From the NCBI GenBank assembly GCA_025890175.1, contig JANPYM010000012.1, positions 337,785-401,784 on the forward strand: 64,000 nt of DNA, in the 5' to 3' direction. This DNA is from Ciborinia camelliae. Lineage: Eukaryota; Ascomycota; Leotiomycetes; Helotiales; Sclerotiniaceae. How positions within the stretch are numbered: the stretch's first letter is position 1; each line of letters starts with the position of its first letter. Of this stretch, positions 25,782-39,894 are shown piece by piece. The translations under genes were made by a program, and so were the position numbers. The notes under the pieces were generated by a model. It was not told where the DNA came from. It worked only from the letters and a program-made list of their open reading frames with translations, and ran no database searches.

Positions 25782-26089
25782 TACAATAACAAAACATGGT
25801 ACTTTGAAATTGAACTTGATTCTTCGAATCCATTAATATTAATAAAAAACTATATTTTTTAATATTGATTAATAATATTATATATACATCTAAAAATCTT
25901 AATAATATTAACTAATTTTTTTTAATTTTCTATACATTTTAAAATAAAGAATTTTAATAAGATTTATTTCTTTTTAAATATTTAAATTGATTATAATTAA
26001 TTAAATTGCTTGATTATTTTTAATTAAGAATAATTTTTTAATATAATATTTAAAAAGTTTGAAATCAAAAATAAAATAAAATAAACAAA
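25782..26089. repeat. Boundary patch then RIP-degraded AT DNA
   Basis: The first ~60 bp keep normal composition and the remainder is A/T rich. No feature was recognised. Confidence 0.4.
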
Positions 26090-26302
26090 TGTTGTGACAG
26101 GGGTCACCCCGGTCAGTCAAGTGACTTTCGCCTGCGCGCGGGCTAGCGCGGGCTAGGCGCGCCAGGCGTCTATATCAAGGCGCTCCCACCCGCACCCTCT
26201 TAGTTCTACATCATCAATACTACAACGAGTTTTATACCTATTATTGCTGGTCACCCTATTACCACATATGTATGTTCATCACCCTGAGATCAACCGACAA
26301 CA
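26090..26302 (+). repeat. Unmutated LTR of the element D family
   Basis: Runs from TGTTGTGACAGG to CGACAACA. It contains a GC-rich core (cgcgcgggctagcgcggg) and a TATA-like tctatat followed by a C-rich leader, as in an LTR promoter. It matches the LTRs of element D (29,074 and 35,961), which are RIPed in their 3' half. Flanks acaaa and aagaa do not form a TSD. Confidence 0.7.
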
Positions 26303-26600
26303 AAGAACATTCTTGTTATAAATTATATTTATTTTTAATCCTTAACAAAAAGTAATAAAAAAATTGATATTAAAGAATATTAATAAGTCATCAGCATTTT
26401 CATATATCCAATTATGTACATTCGACTAAATATTAGCTATACTATAGCTATGTTTGTATAATATATAAATAAGCCTAGCAAGCATTACAACCTAACGCTT
26501 AAAAACTTAATAAAGTATTTTTGTTTAATGATTGGATAGTGTCTATATTTCGAGTTATAGGGGATTTATTAAAAAGCGGCGATAACCTATATAGATATAA
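26303..26600 (+). repeat. LTR-like remnant
   Basis: From about 26,380 to 26,570 the sequence keeps C and G and has LTR-like layout: tattaataagtcatcag at the left, a TATA-like tataatatataaataagcc, then aataaagtattttt and gggatttattaaa. It may be the LTR of copia fragment K or another element. The edges are uncertain. Confidence 0.35.
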
Positions 26601-27328
26601 ATTAAATAAATAACAAAACTAATAAAAAAAATATTTTTAAAAAAATTATACTATTTTATAAAGAATTAATATTATAAATGTTAAAAAAATAATATTTAAT
26701 ATTAATTTTAATAATAAAATTAAAATATATTATAATGGTAATATTTGTAAAACAAAATGTTGGTATCAACGTGGTTTCAAAGTGTAAAGTACTTTTAGGC
26801 TATAGTGTGTATATGTTGATAATCTCTGATTGATGAAGCTATACTAGAGTAGATGATTATATAGAGGTCTAGTGTCGTACTAGAACGTACTATAACGCAC
26901 TAGGCGTTCTAGTAGGTTCGCGATGCTAGTCGAACCGTCACGTGCAGGTCACGTGACTGGTAGGTCACATGATTTTCCCAACACAAAATTAATAAATAAT
27001 CTAAATATTTAAAAATTTGAAAATATTTAAATACCTAATATATTAAAAATAATAAAATATTATAATTATTTAAAAATAATATTAAAATAATTGTATTAAT
27101 TAAAAATTCTTATTTTTATAAAAAATCAAAGTATATTAATATTTGTTATTATTATATTTATAATTTAATTAAGCAAAAAAAATTAAAAGTAATTTATATA
27201 TTAACAAAAAATATAATAATAAATAACCTAACCAAATTATTAGGAAAAATTGTTTTTAAAAAGTTTAAAAATTAATTAAAAGTTATTAGAAAAAAGAAAT
27301 AAAAAAATCAAAATATACCCTAAAAAAA
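26601..27328 (+). mobile_element. Copia fragment K, RIP-degraded, split by a solo LTR
   Basis: Near 27,125-27,290 the + strand reads KYINICYYYIYNLI, then NNLTKLLGKIVFKKF. This fits the copia RNase H C-terminus (K-H-I-D-I-R-Y, then N-L-T-K-P/L). The upstream half lies before 26,758. The protein end is followed by a purine-rich stretch and then the LTR-like sequence at 27,330, the order expected at the 3' end of a copia element. Confidence 0.55.
26758..26983. repeat. 226-bp solo LTR with TSD CAAAA
   Basis: Ends TGTTGG and CCAACA form a perfect 6-bp inverted repeat. It is flanked by caaaa at 26,753-26,757 and 26,984-26,988. There is almost no RIP decay although it lies inside decayed copia K. 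It is the only copy of this family in the window, so its RIP-free state may reflect recent insertion. Confidence 0.88.
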
Positions 27329-27329
27329 A

Positions 27330-27533
27330 TATCGGAAAATCAGATTATATAATTTCCAGTTATATAATCAAGAATTATAGAATAAGCTATATTGTATAAA
27401 ATATAGGGAAATAATATATAAAAGTAGTTGGACTGCCATCAAATACATACTCCTTAATCAAATCAATCTATTATAATTCTATCTTAATACTTTTTTCCTA
27501 TCATATTACTGGTTATACCAGATTATACGATTA
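27330..27533 (+). repeat. Probable 3' LTR of copia fragment K
   Basis: Starts tatcggaaaatc (decayed TGTCGG) and ends near cagattatacgat. It contains a TATA-like aataatatataaaagtag. It directly follows the copia K RNase H relic and borders gypsy fragment J. No TSD could be checked. Confidence 0.4.
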
Positions 27534-28323
27534 ATATATAATTATATTATATCCCTTAATATATTTAAACCAAAAATTACTTTTTTTTCTATTATAATAT
27601 AATCTTTTTTAATTTGATTATATTTTTCTTTTTAAAACAATTTTTAATAATATAATTAATTTTTTTATAAATAAAACAAACATTTTTAATTTACAATTTT
27701 ATTTACTTAAATATAAAAATTTAGTTCTTTTTTTATATTTTAAATAATAAAACTAAAAATATTTTTTTTTCTTTAATTTTCTTTTTATATTTTGTTTTAC
27801 GTTTTTTAATTACATTTAGTTATTTAATATTTATAACAATTATATTAATTTTATATTCCAAATTTTAAATTATTATATATTTATATAAAAAAACTATAAT
27901 TCGTTTTATATTATTATTAATTTTATATTAAAAATTATTAAATTTTTTTTTAAAATTCAATAAAAAATTATTTATTTTAAAACAATTTGTAATATTTAAT
28001 CTAAATTATTTTAATTTTATTATTATTTCTATAAATTTATATAAATTTATATAATGATTACAAATATTTCCTTTGCTAATATAAAAAAATTTGAATTCTT
28101 AATTTTAAATTAAAAGACAAAATAAACAATAACCTTATTATTAATTTATAAGAAAATATATATTATATAATTAATTAGTATACAAAAATTATTTATATTA
28201 AACTTTTCAATTATTTAGAATTATCAAAATTTGTATTGAAAAATTTGTTATTTATCTTGATTAATCCCAAATTTAATTAAATTAATAAAAATTTATATTA
28301 ATTAATAAAAATAAAAACCAATT
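27534..28323 (-). mobile_element. Gypsy fragment J (element E family), left part
   Basis: The reverse complement aligns by eye with about 44,100-44,900 of element E. It is interrupted at 28,323/28,324 by copia element C and continues after 51,679. Joining the two sides around one copy of ataat gives continuous similarity to E near 44,050-44,130. Confidence 0.65.
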
Positions 28324-28328
28324 ATAAT

Positions 28329-28503
28329 TATTGAATATATAGTATATGTATTGTATAAGTAAACTAAAGCTATATATAAGAACTATAAAATAAATAGAGA
28401 ATACTATACAATAAAGAAAACTAAGCTATTTTAAATAATGAAATAGATTTCGATTATTTATATTATTATAATAAATATAATATAATAATATAATCTTTAA
28501 TAT
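28329..28503 (-). repeat. 3' LTR of copia element C
   Basis: RIP-decayed reverse copy: begins tattgaatatatag and ends atctttaata. The outer flank is ataat. Confidence 0.8.
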
Positions 28504-29073
28504 CCTTTTTATGATTAATAATTATCAAATTATATTTTAGGCCTTATTAACTTTTACAACAATTTATAATTATAATATCTATTTTCCAATAAAATTTAAT
28601 TATTTTGTATTATATAATATAATTATATTATAATACAAAAATACTTAAATTCTTTTTAAACATAATTAAAATTTTTTTTTTTTAAATTTATTCTAATATA
28701 ATAAATAAAAAAATTAATTAAAATTAATTGCTTAATCAAAATATCTGCAATTTAATTAATACTAATTATCTAAAATATTTTAAACCTATTTCTGTTTACT
28801 ATATTATTTCTAATATAATACCATCTAATATCGATATATTTAGTTTTATTATAAAATTTGTTTTTTTTAATTTAATCGATACCGTTTTTATTATCCATAA
28901 ATAATATTAAAATAAATAATTTCATTTTTATATATTTTTTTAAATTTATAATAAATTTCTTTATTTATATAAATTTTTTAATATTTTTGTTTGCAATAAT
29001 TATTTTTGTTTTTATAATATTTTAAAAAATAGATTTTTATTTAATCGATAATCAAACAATCGTTTTTTTATAT

Positions 29074-29276
29074 TGTTGTGACAGGGGTCACCCCTGTCAG
29101 TCACGTGACCCTGTCACGTGCTTTCGCCTGCGCGCGCGCTAGCGCGGGCTAGGCGCCGCATGCATCTATATTAGGGTGCTCCCATCCATATTAATATTAT
29201 AACAAGTTTTATATTTATTATTATTAATTATTTTATTATTATATATATATATTTATTATTTTAAAATAAATCAATA
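29074..29276 (+). repeat. 5' LTR of element D
   Basis: The first ~120 bp keep GC-rich sequence (ctgcgcgcgcgctagcgcggg) almost identical to 26,090-26,302. The last ~80 bp are strongly C-to-T decayed and end tcaata. The change within one LTR is abrupt. Confidence 0.8.
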
Positions 29277-32200
29277 TTAATTAATAAATTTTACAAATTA
29301 AAAATTTAAATTATAATCAAAAAAGGTTTAATTTTATTATTATAAAATATTATTAATATTTATATACGAATAATTTAATTAAATATTAATAAATGTTTTT
29401 TATAAAATTAAAAAAAATTTAAAGGACTTTAAATTTTGGTTATTCTAATACAAAAGGCATTATTAGTATTAAACGTATTATTATAATTTAAATATATTAT
29501 TTTTAATATAATATTATTTATTAAAAACTAAATTCTGTATTTATTATATTTTAATTTGAATTAAACAAAAATCTATTATTATATTTTTTTTATTTATTTA
29601 TTTATTTATGTTTTTTAATATAATATAATTGTTATATTTTTTTTTAAAAAAGATAATAAATAAAATTTATATATTTTTATTTTTATACTTTTTGTTAACT
29701 TTTTATCAAAATCTAATTTTTTTAAAATATTTTATTTTTATATTTTTCGTTTATTGTAAATTTAAATATCTTATTTTTCGATTTTATTTTATTTAATATT
29801 TATTTGAAATCTTTTATAATTTCGAAAGTTATTATATGTAAACTTTATGGAAATATCGAATAGCCTGAATATTATAGATCTTTATTTGAAATAATTTATA
29901 ATTATTTGATTATAGTATACAAATTTCAGATTTTTATATTTTTTTTTATTAAAATCTTATATTTCATTTTTTATTAATTTATTTAATCAATAATAATTTT
30001 TTTGCAAATTTAATTTGAAAAATTAATAAATCCTAAAATTTTAGAATTAATTAATAAATTTAAATTATTATTAATCTTTATAATTCTTAATTTCTTTTTA
30101 TTAAAATTAATTTTGAAATTCTTTATTAAAATAATTTTTAATATTTTAAAAAAATATAAATTTAATAAATTATTTTATAAAAATAAATTTAATTTATTAA
30201 AAATCTTTATACAAAATATTTAAAAAATTTTTTTTCAAATAAATTTAATATTAAAAAAAAGAATTTATTAATATCAATGTTTTATATATTTTTAAGAATA
30301 ATTTCAAATTATTCGATTTTGATATCTTTAAAAAAATTAATAAAATTAATTTAAGTTGTATATATACAAAATTTCAATATAGCAAAATATATATTAATTT
30401 GGATATTAAAGTTTTTATTGTTTTATTTAAATTATTATAATAAAAAGATTTTATTAATTAGATTATAAAACAATTTTAATAAATAATTTATAAAAAAAGA
30501 AAATTCTAATTTTGAAAAATCAATTATTTTTTATATTTATATATCTTTATATTTTTTATTTATATTTCTTTTATTTATTAATTAAATTCAAAATTATTAA
30601 TTATTAATAAATTTTCTAAATTTTTTTAAAACAAAAAAGGGAATTTAATATAAATCTTTTTAATTATTTATTTAATTTTAAATTATTTTTTGTATTAATA
30701 AAATTATGCTAGGATTTAAATTATAATTATATTTAAAAATCTTAATTTAAAGCAAAATATTTGTAATTGATTAATAAATTTTTAAAATTTATTTTATAAT
30801 TATATTTTGTATAATCTTTAATTTTAAAATTAATTATAATGTTATAATCTATAAAAATCGATTTACATTAATATATATAGTCTTTATTTTACAATATAAA
30901 TTAATATAAAACGAATTTTATTAATAATATAATATTTTAAAAAAATATTTATATTTAATTTTTTCTTTTTTTTTTAAACAAATTTAATAAAATTAGTTTT
31001 ATTTTAAATAACAAAAATTTCTATTATTTATTTATTAAAAATAATTTTTATTGAATTATAATTTATTATTTAATATTATTTTTTATAAAAATCGAAATTA
31101 ATTATATAATTATATCCCACTATTTTATAATTTATATATTATTTAATTTCATAATATATTTGCAATCTTATTTTTATCTTTTTTAATTATATTATTTTTT
31201 TATTATATTATTTATTTAATTAAAAAACCAAAATTTTAATATTAAAAATATTATAATTATATAATTAATATAAATAAATTATATTTTGATAATATAAAAT
31301 ATTTTGAAATAAATATTAATAGTTTTATTTATAAATATATAATCTTTATTAATATTTATAAATGTTTATAAATTTTTTATAATTAATAATTACAAATATT
31401 TTTAATTATATTAAAAAGATTAATTTTAAATTATTATTATTATAATATTATTAAATTATTTATTATTTTTAATATAATATATATTTATATAATTATATAT
31501 TTTGAAAATAAAGATTATTAATAGTTTATTTAAAATTAATAATATAAAATAATATTATAATTAATTAAAAAATAATAATTAAATAAAATTTATAATAAAT
31601 TTTTTAAATTTTTTTTATTAAATTAAGAATCTTATTTTATAAATTATTTTTAAATTTTTAAAATAAAAGTTTTTTTTAAATCAAATTATTTAATATTTAT
31701 TATATTATTAAATTATATAAAATTGTATATATTTTTTTTATATTAAATCTTAATTTTTTTTAATTAAATTTATAATTGAATATTATTAATTAAAAATAAA
31801 TTAATAAAAAAATAAAATAATTTTTTATAAACAAATATTTTTATTATAATAAAAACTAATTATTATATAAAAATTTCAATAATTATTTTTAATTGTTTTT
31901 TTGCAAATAATAATAGATATATAATAATTTGCAATATAGATTTTGATTGTATTTATAATATAAAGATTTTAATATTTTTTATTTTATTTATTTAAAAAAA
32001 AATTATTATTTAAAAAATTATTCGGTTATAAAACAATAAAAAATCAAAGAAAATTATAAAGATCAAAAATATAAGATTATTTATTATATTATTATTATTA
32101 ATATAATTAATAATTATATAAAACAAATCTAATTTAAGATTTTTGTTTAGGATATAGATATTAATATTATTATTATATAAAATTTACAGGATTTTTTAAT

Positions 32201-35200
32201 TTTAATTTATATTAATTTTTTGTTAGTTTTTATTATTTAAATAGGATTTATTAATCTAAAAAAGTTTATTTAATAATTTATAAAAATAATCTTTTTATAT
32301 TTTATATAATTTAATATAATATTATTTAATATATTTTTTAATTTTAAATAATATAATAAAAATTAATTTTATAATATTATAATTAATTTAAAAGTATCAA
32401 AATATTTTATTACAAAATTGTAATAATTTTTAGTTTTTTAAAAAGTTTGTAATATTAAATTTAATTGGAATATTATAAAAAATGTAAATATTATATTTGA
32501 AATTGATTTTATTATATTTGTAAACTTTACAATATTATTCCTACCAATCGATATAATCAAATTTTATATTATATTAATTAATATATTATTTTTATTATTA
32601 TTAATAAATATAAATAAACTTTAAATTTATTATAATAATATTATAAATTAATTTATTTAATATTTTATAAATTTAATTATACTTTTTTATATTAAAAAAA
32701 CATTTTTGATTTATTTATATAAATATATTATTTAATTAAATTTGAATTATATTAATTATATTATTATTTTGATTATTTATTAATTTATAAATTTAATAAA
32801 ATTTTTAAATATACAAAATATAATATTAATTTTTGAATTTTTAAGGAAATTAACAAATTCTGTTATTAATATTAGATTTATAGTAATATCCCAAATAGAT
32901 TTAAATTTAATATTTATAATTAAATCAAATTCAATTATTTTATATATATTAATATTATATATCTAAATAATAAACTTATCTTTTATATTATTAATAAAAA
33001 AATTGATTATTAAATAATAAAAATTTTTACCAATATTTTTGTAAAATATATTTAAAATATTTTGAAATATTTTTGAATTAATATATATATTAACTTTTTT
33101 AATAATATTTGTTGAAGATCATATCACTATACCATATTCACTATGGTAGTATGGATGACCGAGGTCTACCCCACTACCTAAAGTAGCTTAGCTCCCTCTA
33201 TTGTACAGTACCCTCTATCTACTTTACAGTTCCTGTACATAGCTTTAGTCCACTTACACAATACACATACTACATGTTCAATAATATTATTTATAATACA
33301 AAAATATAATTTGTTATTTAAAAATTTGCTTGTAATACTATCTTTATAATTATTATAACAAAAATTATATTAATTAAAATTTATTAATTTATTAATTTTA
33401 TAAAACATTATTATAAATTATTTTATTAAATATAAAAAATCATTAATAACAAAATAAACAATATATTATTATAAAATATAAAACTATAAATAATTATCAA
33501 GATTATCAATAATATCACTAATTTAAACAAATTAATACCCATATTTTTGATATATAACATATTCCTAAAAATAATAATTATAAATATATTTATTTTTAAT
33601 ATTATTTAATATATTGAAATAATTTACAAAATAATAATAAAAGTTTTATATATTTATATTAAAAAATAAATTAATAATATATTTAATTAATATAATAATT
33701 CTAATATATTATTTATTTATAATTTATTATTCAATTTTAAAATTATAATTTACAAAAAAACGAATTTAATAATTTGTAATAAATAATTTGTAATAAATAA
33801 ATTGGATTATATTAATTTATCAATATCGAAAATATTATATATATAATTAAGCTACTCTAAAGATTAATTTATTTTTGTATAATTTAAATTCAATTGTATT
33901 ACAAAAAGTTAATTAAAATATTATTAAATATAATAATAATTAAATTTAAAAATATTCTTTAAATCGAAATTTTTTTTTAATCAAATTTTATATTATTAAT
34001 TAATCAATTGTAATTTCGATTATATAAATATATTCGTTTTAAAATTAATTTTTAAATTAATAATATACAATTATAAATTATAATTTATATATAAAATAAT
34101 TATAATATTTTTGCTTTAAATATTAATTCAAATTATTATATTAAATTATAATAAAAAAAATTTATTAATTTTACTAAAAAATAAATTTTTTAAATTATAA
34201 ATATTAACAAAATTCTATAAAATTAAAAAATCTTTAATTTTTGTTTTATTAATAAAATCAAAAATCCAAAAATAAATAAAATTTTTAAAAAATTTAAATT
34301 AATTATATAAATATATAATAATAATAAAAAAACTATTATTTTTATTTAATTTTTTATAATCTAATAATACAATTAACATCTATTATTAGTCTTTTATATT
34401 AGTTTTTAAAAAAAAAAATTTAATAATTTTGCTTTAAAATATTTTTTAAGTTTATATATAGTTTATTATAAAAATAATTTAATCCTTTTATATTTATTTA
34501 TTAATTAAAATAAAATTATTATAAAAAAAAATATTTTTTATTTGTAAATTTTTTTATAAAATATTTGAAATTAATAATTATTAATTTTATATATATTAAA
34601 ATTATTATATTAATAAATTTAATATAATTATTTTAATTTATAATATATAATTATTTTATTTAATTATAAATAATTTTGATTTTATTAAATTATAAATTAA
34701 TAATATTTTTATTATTATTAATCTAATTTTTATAATATTTAAATAAACCAAATAGAATAAAGTTAGATTTTTTTCAAAATCTAAGGAATAAATAATTATT
34801 AAAATATTTTTTTGATTTAATAATTATATTATTATTTAAATTTAAAAAAAATATATTTATTTAATTTAAAAAAATTAAATTAAATAAATTTGATTTATTT
34901 AAACTTATTATTAAAATATATTAAAAAATAAAATAAAAAATATAAAAAAAAGTTATTTTAAAAAATCAATTTATTAATTAATAAACCTGTATTATTTATA
35001 TTAATATAATTTTTTAATTAAAATTAATATATAATTTTTTTTTTGTTACATAAATTATTAATTTTATAAAAAAAATATAAAACTTTTAAATAAACAATTT
35101 TAATAATAAAAAAATAATATTATAAAAAAATTTAGATTTATATTTTTTAATATCAATTCTTTTTAATTTATTATATTTATTAATATATTATTTATTAATA

Positions 35201-35960
35201 ATAAAAATTATTTTTTACAAATTAAATATATTATTATATTAATTAACAAATCCAAAAATATTAATATTTTTTATTAATTATTTATTAAATATAAAAAAAT
35301 AATATATAATATATTAATTATTAAATTTTATATTCTAGTACTAAACTTTAATATTTTTTATTAATTATTTATTAAATATAAAAAAATAATATATAATATA
35401 TTAATTATTAAATTTTATATTCTAGTACTAAACTTTAATATTGTTATTATATTTAAAAATATTATTAACAAAATTATATTAATTATTATACCATTTATTA
35501 TATATATTAATTTTAAATTATTTTACAATTATATTATAAAATTTAATATTATTATAAAAAAAAGATTAATAATCAATATTGTATATTTTTAATAATTTTA
35601 TAAATAAATAAAAATTATAAAAATTAAATAAATTAATAATAATATTAATTTAATTAATATTATAATCAAATCAAAATATTATTCAATATTAATAAATTTT
35701 ATTAATATTAATTATTATAAATTTAAAATTAACAAATAAATAAAAAAAACAAAAAAAAAGAAATTAACAATTTCTTAATTATAAATTATTAAGAATAAAT
35801 AAAAATAATATATAATATTTTGTATTTTATAAAATTTAAAATAATATTTTAATATATTATATTTTAATATAAATAATAAATTAATAAATAAATAAATAAA
35901 TTTTTTATAAACTTTTATTTATATATATATATAATTAATTTAGTTTTAAAAAAATATTAA
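29277..35960 (+). repeat. Interior of element D, no readable gene
   Basis: About 6.7 kb of A/T sequence with stops everywhere. I searched by eye for reverse transcriptase, integrase and RNase H signatures and found none convincing. The direct ~85-bp duplication near 35,265-35,440 ('attattaaattttatattctagtac') is the only internal structure seen, apart from the solo LTR. Confidence 0.6.
33110..33283 (+). repeat. Solo copia LTR with TSD ATATT
   Basis: An almost unmutated TGTTGAAGATC...ATGTTCAATA copy inside element D. It is flanked by atatt at 33,105-33,109 and 33,284-33,288. Its good preservation inside fully RIPed DNA implies insertion after the RIP episode or escape because of its short length. 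Confidence 0.92.
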
Positions 35961-36183
35961 TATTATAACAAAAATTATCCCTATTAATTATATAACCCTA
36001 TTCTATATTTTTATTTATATATATATTAATATAAATTAAATATAATATATATCTATATTAAAATACTTTTATTTATATCTTTTTAATTAAAATATTATTA
36101 ATATTATAATAAATTTTATATTTATTATTGTTGGTTACCCTATTACTATATATATGTATTCATTACTTTAAGATAAATCAATA
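35961..36183 (+). repeat. 3' LTR of element D
   Basis: RIPed along its whole length, but still alignable to the 5' LTR (tattataaca for TGTTGTGACA, attgttggttacccta for the preserved attgctggtcacccta in 26,090-26,302). Confidence 0.75.
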
Positions 36184-36724
36184 TATATTGTATAATAATA
36201 ATTCTTTATATAAATTTTTAATATTATTTTAAACTTTATATTAAATTAATATAAATTATATATTTCAAAAAAGATTATTATAAATAATTAAAATACAAAA
36301 TTTTAAAAAAAAAGAATTTTATAATATATTAAAACAAATATTTTGCAAATATAAAATATTATATTCCAAATAATTATATTATTTTTACAAATTATTTTAT
36401 AATAAAAAAAATATTTAATCAAATTATATTTAATAAATAAATATAAAAATTTATTATTTAAAAATAAAGATTTTTTTATTATTAAAAAATAAATTATTAA
36501 AATCAATTTTATATATTATTATATTGAAAAATAAAAAAATCTTTTTAATATTTTTTTGATATAAATCGAATTATAAATTTTTAGAATACAATATTTTTTA
36601 ATTTTTTTAATTTAAATATCAAAAAATATTTATATTAATTTTAAATTTTTAAATTTTTATTTAATATTAATTCTTTTTTTAATAAAATTAATAATTATAT
36701 ATTTATTAATTAATAATAAATTAT

Positions 36725-36998
36725 TATCATAAGGACGATTTGGAGATCTAATGATTTAGGAACTAAGATTTATATTAATGAAAATCTAGATTTTAATATT
36801 AAAAAAAAATGCAAAATAGTTAAATCTTATATAGCTTTAAATAGCTATACTGAATTGGCGTTAGTGTTTAGTGTATAGTATTAAACAAATATTATATTTA
36901 GAATCTAATACTATAGGAATAAAGAGTATTCACCATTAGACATATGATCGTAGGTCACGTGCTAGTCACATGACCCGTACCCCTGTAACTTCGTCACA
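36725..36998 (-). repeat. 274-bp solo LTR with TSD ATTAT
   Basis: Reverse copy of the TGTGACGAAG family (ends ...cttcgtcaca). It is the same length as 19,913-20,186, with attat at 36,720-36,724 and 36,999-37,003. The sequences on both sides join into copia C, matching copia B near 49,880. Confidence 0.9.
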
Positions 36999-37289
36999 AT
37001 TATTAATATATAACAAAAAAAATATTTGTTTTTTAACAAAAAGATTTAGATTTATAAATAATAAAATTAGTTTAATATTTTTCAAAAAATCTTAAACAAC
37101 AAATTATTATATTTAAAATATTTATTTTAATTTATAAAAAGATTTTTTTGATTTAAAATAAATATTCGAATTTTTTTTTAATATTTTTATAATTTTTAAA
37201 ATTTTTTTTCTAAAAAATTAAAATATCTTTATCAAAATTTCAAAATTTATTAATTTACTATTTAAGAATACTATATTAATATTTATATT

Positions 37290-37477
37290 TGTCACGCCAA
37301 AGCCCCTGCCTAGTATAACAATCACGTAATTGATTATATAACCACCATAATCACATAATCAACATCTATATTAGATAATATTCTTTTCAAAAAAATCCTT
37401 TTCTTTTTAGTATAATTCTTTTATTAGATTGCATATCTACAATTTCATTTTCATAATCCTATATGACGCGTATGATA
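37290..37477 (+). repeat. 188-bp solo LTR of the gypsy E family with TSD ATATT
   Basis: Reads TGTCACGCCAAAGCCCCTGCC at the left and gcgtatgata at the right. It is flanked by atatt at 37,285-37,289 and 37,478-37,482. The empty site is visible in the related copia fragment near 11,045-11,060. Confidence 0.9.
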
Positions 37478-39894
37478 ATATTATTAACTTTAAGATTTTT
37501 AATAATAGTTTTTATAAATATAATTTGTAATATAAAATATTTATTAATTCTTATAAATATTTTTTTAAAATTAATATTTTTTTATTAAAAATAATTTTTA
37601 ATTATAAATTATACTTTTTTTTTAACAATCTATTCGAATTGATTTAATTTGTTTTTCAAAATTTATTTAAAAATTATTAATTTCATTTTTTGGAATTATT
37701 TAAAAAATCTTAAAAACATTATTTTTTTGTAAATTTTTCAATTTAAACTTAATAGTAAATATTTATATTGAAATATTTTTTTATATAATATTTTTAAAAT
37801 TTATTATTTTAATTAATATTTCAATACAAACTTATTGTTTAATATTATTAATATTTATTTTTAAAATTTTAATTTATTGGATAATTTAATTATTAAAAAA
37901 AAAATTTAAATCTTTTTTTATAAAAATTAAATTTTAACTAGTTTTTTTATTTTGTAAAATAATTAAAAAAGCAATATTATTTGTTTTTCTTTTTTTTAAA
38001 AAACTTTTATTTGAAATAATAAACTTTTTTTATTATTTATATTAAATATAAAGATTTATAGATTTATATTAAATCGTTTTTTAATTAAAACATTTTTAAA
38101 TAAAAAATTGTATTTATTAAAATTAATATTTATAATTTTAATAATTTTTTTAAAAAATAAATTTAATAATAAATATATATAATATTTTTTTATTTTTATA
38201 AAAATATAATTTCTTTTTAATATTTTTGATTTGAATTTTTTTATTAATTTTTTTGGATATTAAAGATTTCAAACAAATGTTTTATAATCAAAAATTTGAA
38301 ATCTTAAAAAATTAGATAATTTATTGTAATATATTTTGAAGAAAATGATTGCGAATAAAAGTAAATTAATATTATTAAATAGAAATATATATATAAAAAA
38401 TCGATTTATTGATTAAATAATATATTTTATAATAATTTTTTATTAATCAATTTTTAATTTAATTTAAAACAATAAATTTTGAAATTTAATATTAATATTT
38501 TGAATTTTTTTTTTGTAATATTATTTATAAAATATTTTTCAAAAAGAAAAATTCGAATTATTAATTAATTTTTTTAAATTATTTTTAAAATTAAATATTA
38601 AATTCTTTTTTTCTATTATTAATTTATATAATTATAATTTTTAAATCAAATTCTTTTTTAATTATTTAAAATAAATTTATTAATATTAAAATTATAATTA
38701 TAATTTTTTTTTTAAAATATATCAAATTTAATTAATCCAAGATATATTATTAATAATAATAATAAAATATTAATTTTTAATTAAAAAAATTAATTATATT
38801 TTGAAAAAATTATAATAAATTTAATAAAACTTAATAAATATACAAATAATTATATATTTATTAAAATATTTTTTTATTTATTTTATAAAACAAAACTTAT
38901 AAACTTTTTGTTTTTTTATTTTAATTTTATTATTAAATTTAAAATTAATTATATACTTTTTAAATTAATTTAATTAATTGTAATTTAAATATTTAAAATA
39001 TTTATAAACAAATTTTACAAATATTTTATTTAAATCTATATTTTCATTATATATAATTAAAACGGATTATCAAAAAATATATAAATTTTTTAATTTTTTA
39101 ATAATAAAATATAACTAACCAAATTTTTAATATAATACAAAATTATTTTTAAATATAATTTTATAATTAAAATTCATAAATAAACTAATAAAAATAAATT
39201 AAATAAAATTAAAATTAAATACAAATTATATATTAAATAATATTCTTATTTTAATTTTAGTTTTCCTAAAAACAATACTTTTAATAAAAAGATTATTAAT
39301 AATCTTTATATTTTTAAAAATTAATTAATATTAAATATATTTTAAATTATTAATTTATTTAATAAAATATTAAAAAATATTAAAATCAAATGTTTATTTA
39401 ATTAAATTAATTATATATATAATTAAATCAAAATAAATAATACTATTATATTAATTATTAACAAAATTATTTTTAATATTTTTATTTTTATTTTTATTTT
39501 TATTTTTTTTATTAACAAAATTCTTTTTATCATTTTTAATATTTTTTTAAACTTTTATTAAAATATAATAATCTTTTTAATAATATCCCATTTTCAAATA
39601 AAAACGATATTGATTTTTAACAACCTTATTAATATTATTTTCAAAATTATTATTATCTTTATTTTATTTATTTTATTTAAAACTATTATAATTATTATAA
39701 TCCCAAAATTCATTATATCTGTTGAAGATCATATCACTATACCATATTTATTATAATATAAATAACCAAGGTTTACCTCATTATTTAAAATAGTTTAACT
39801 TTTTTTATTATATAATATTCTTTATTTATTTTATAATTCCTATATATAATTTTAATTTATATATATAATATATATATTATATATTTAATAAATT

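Larger units (their letters stand above)
29074..36183 (+). mobile_element. Complete LTR retrotransposon D, RIP-degraded, TSD TATAT
   Basis: The 5' LTR TGTTGTGACAGG starts at 29,074 and the 3' LTR (decayed tattataaca...tcaata) ends at 36,183. The flanks are tatat at 29,069-29,073 and 36,184-36,188. Removing D and one tatat restores the copia C sequence seen intact in element A near 9,440-9,470. The interior of 6.7 kb is so decayed that I could not tell gypsy from copia; length and LTR style favour gypsy. A solo copia LTR sits inside it at 33,110-33,283. Confidence 0.82.

Noticed and set aside
25815..25845. tRNA-like ttcgaatcc sequence
   Set aside because: No matching acceptor, D or anticodon arm could be found around it.
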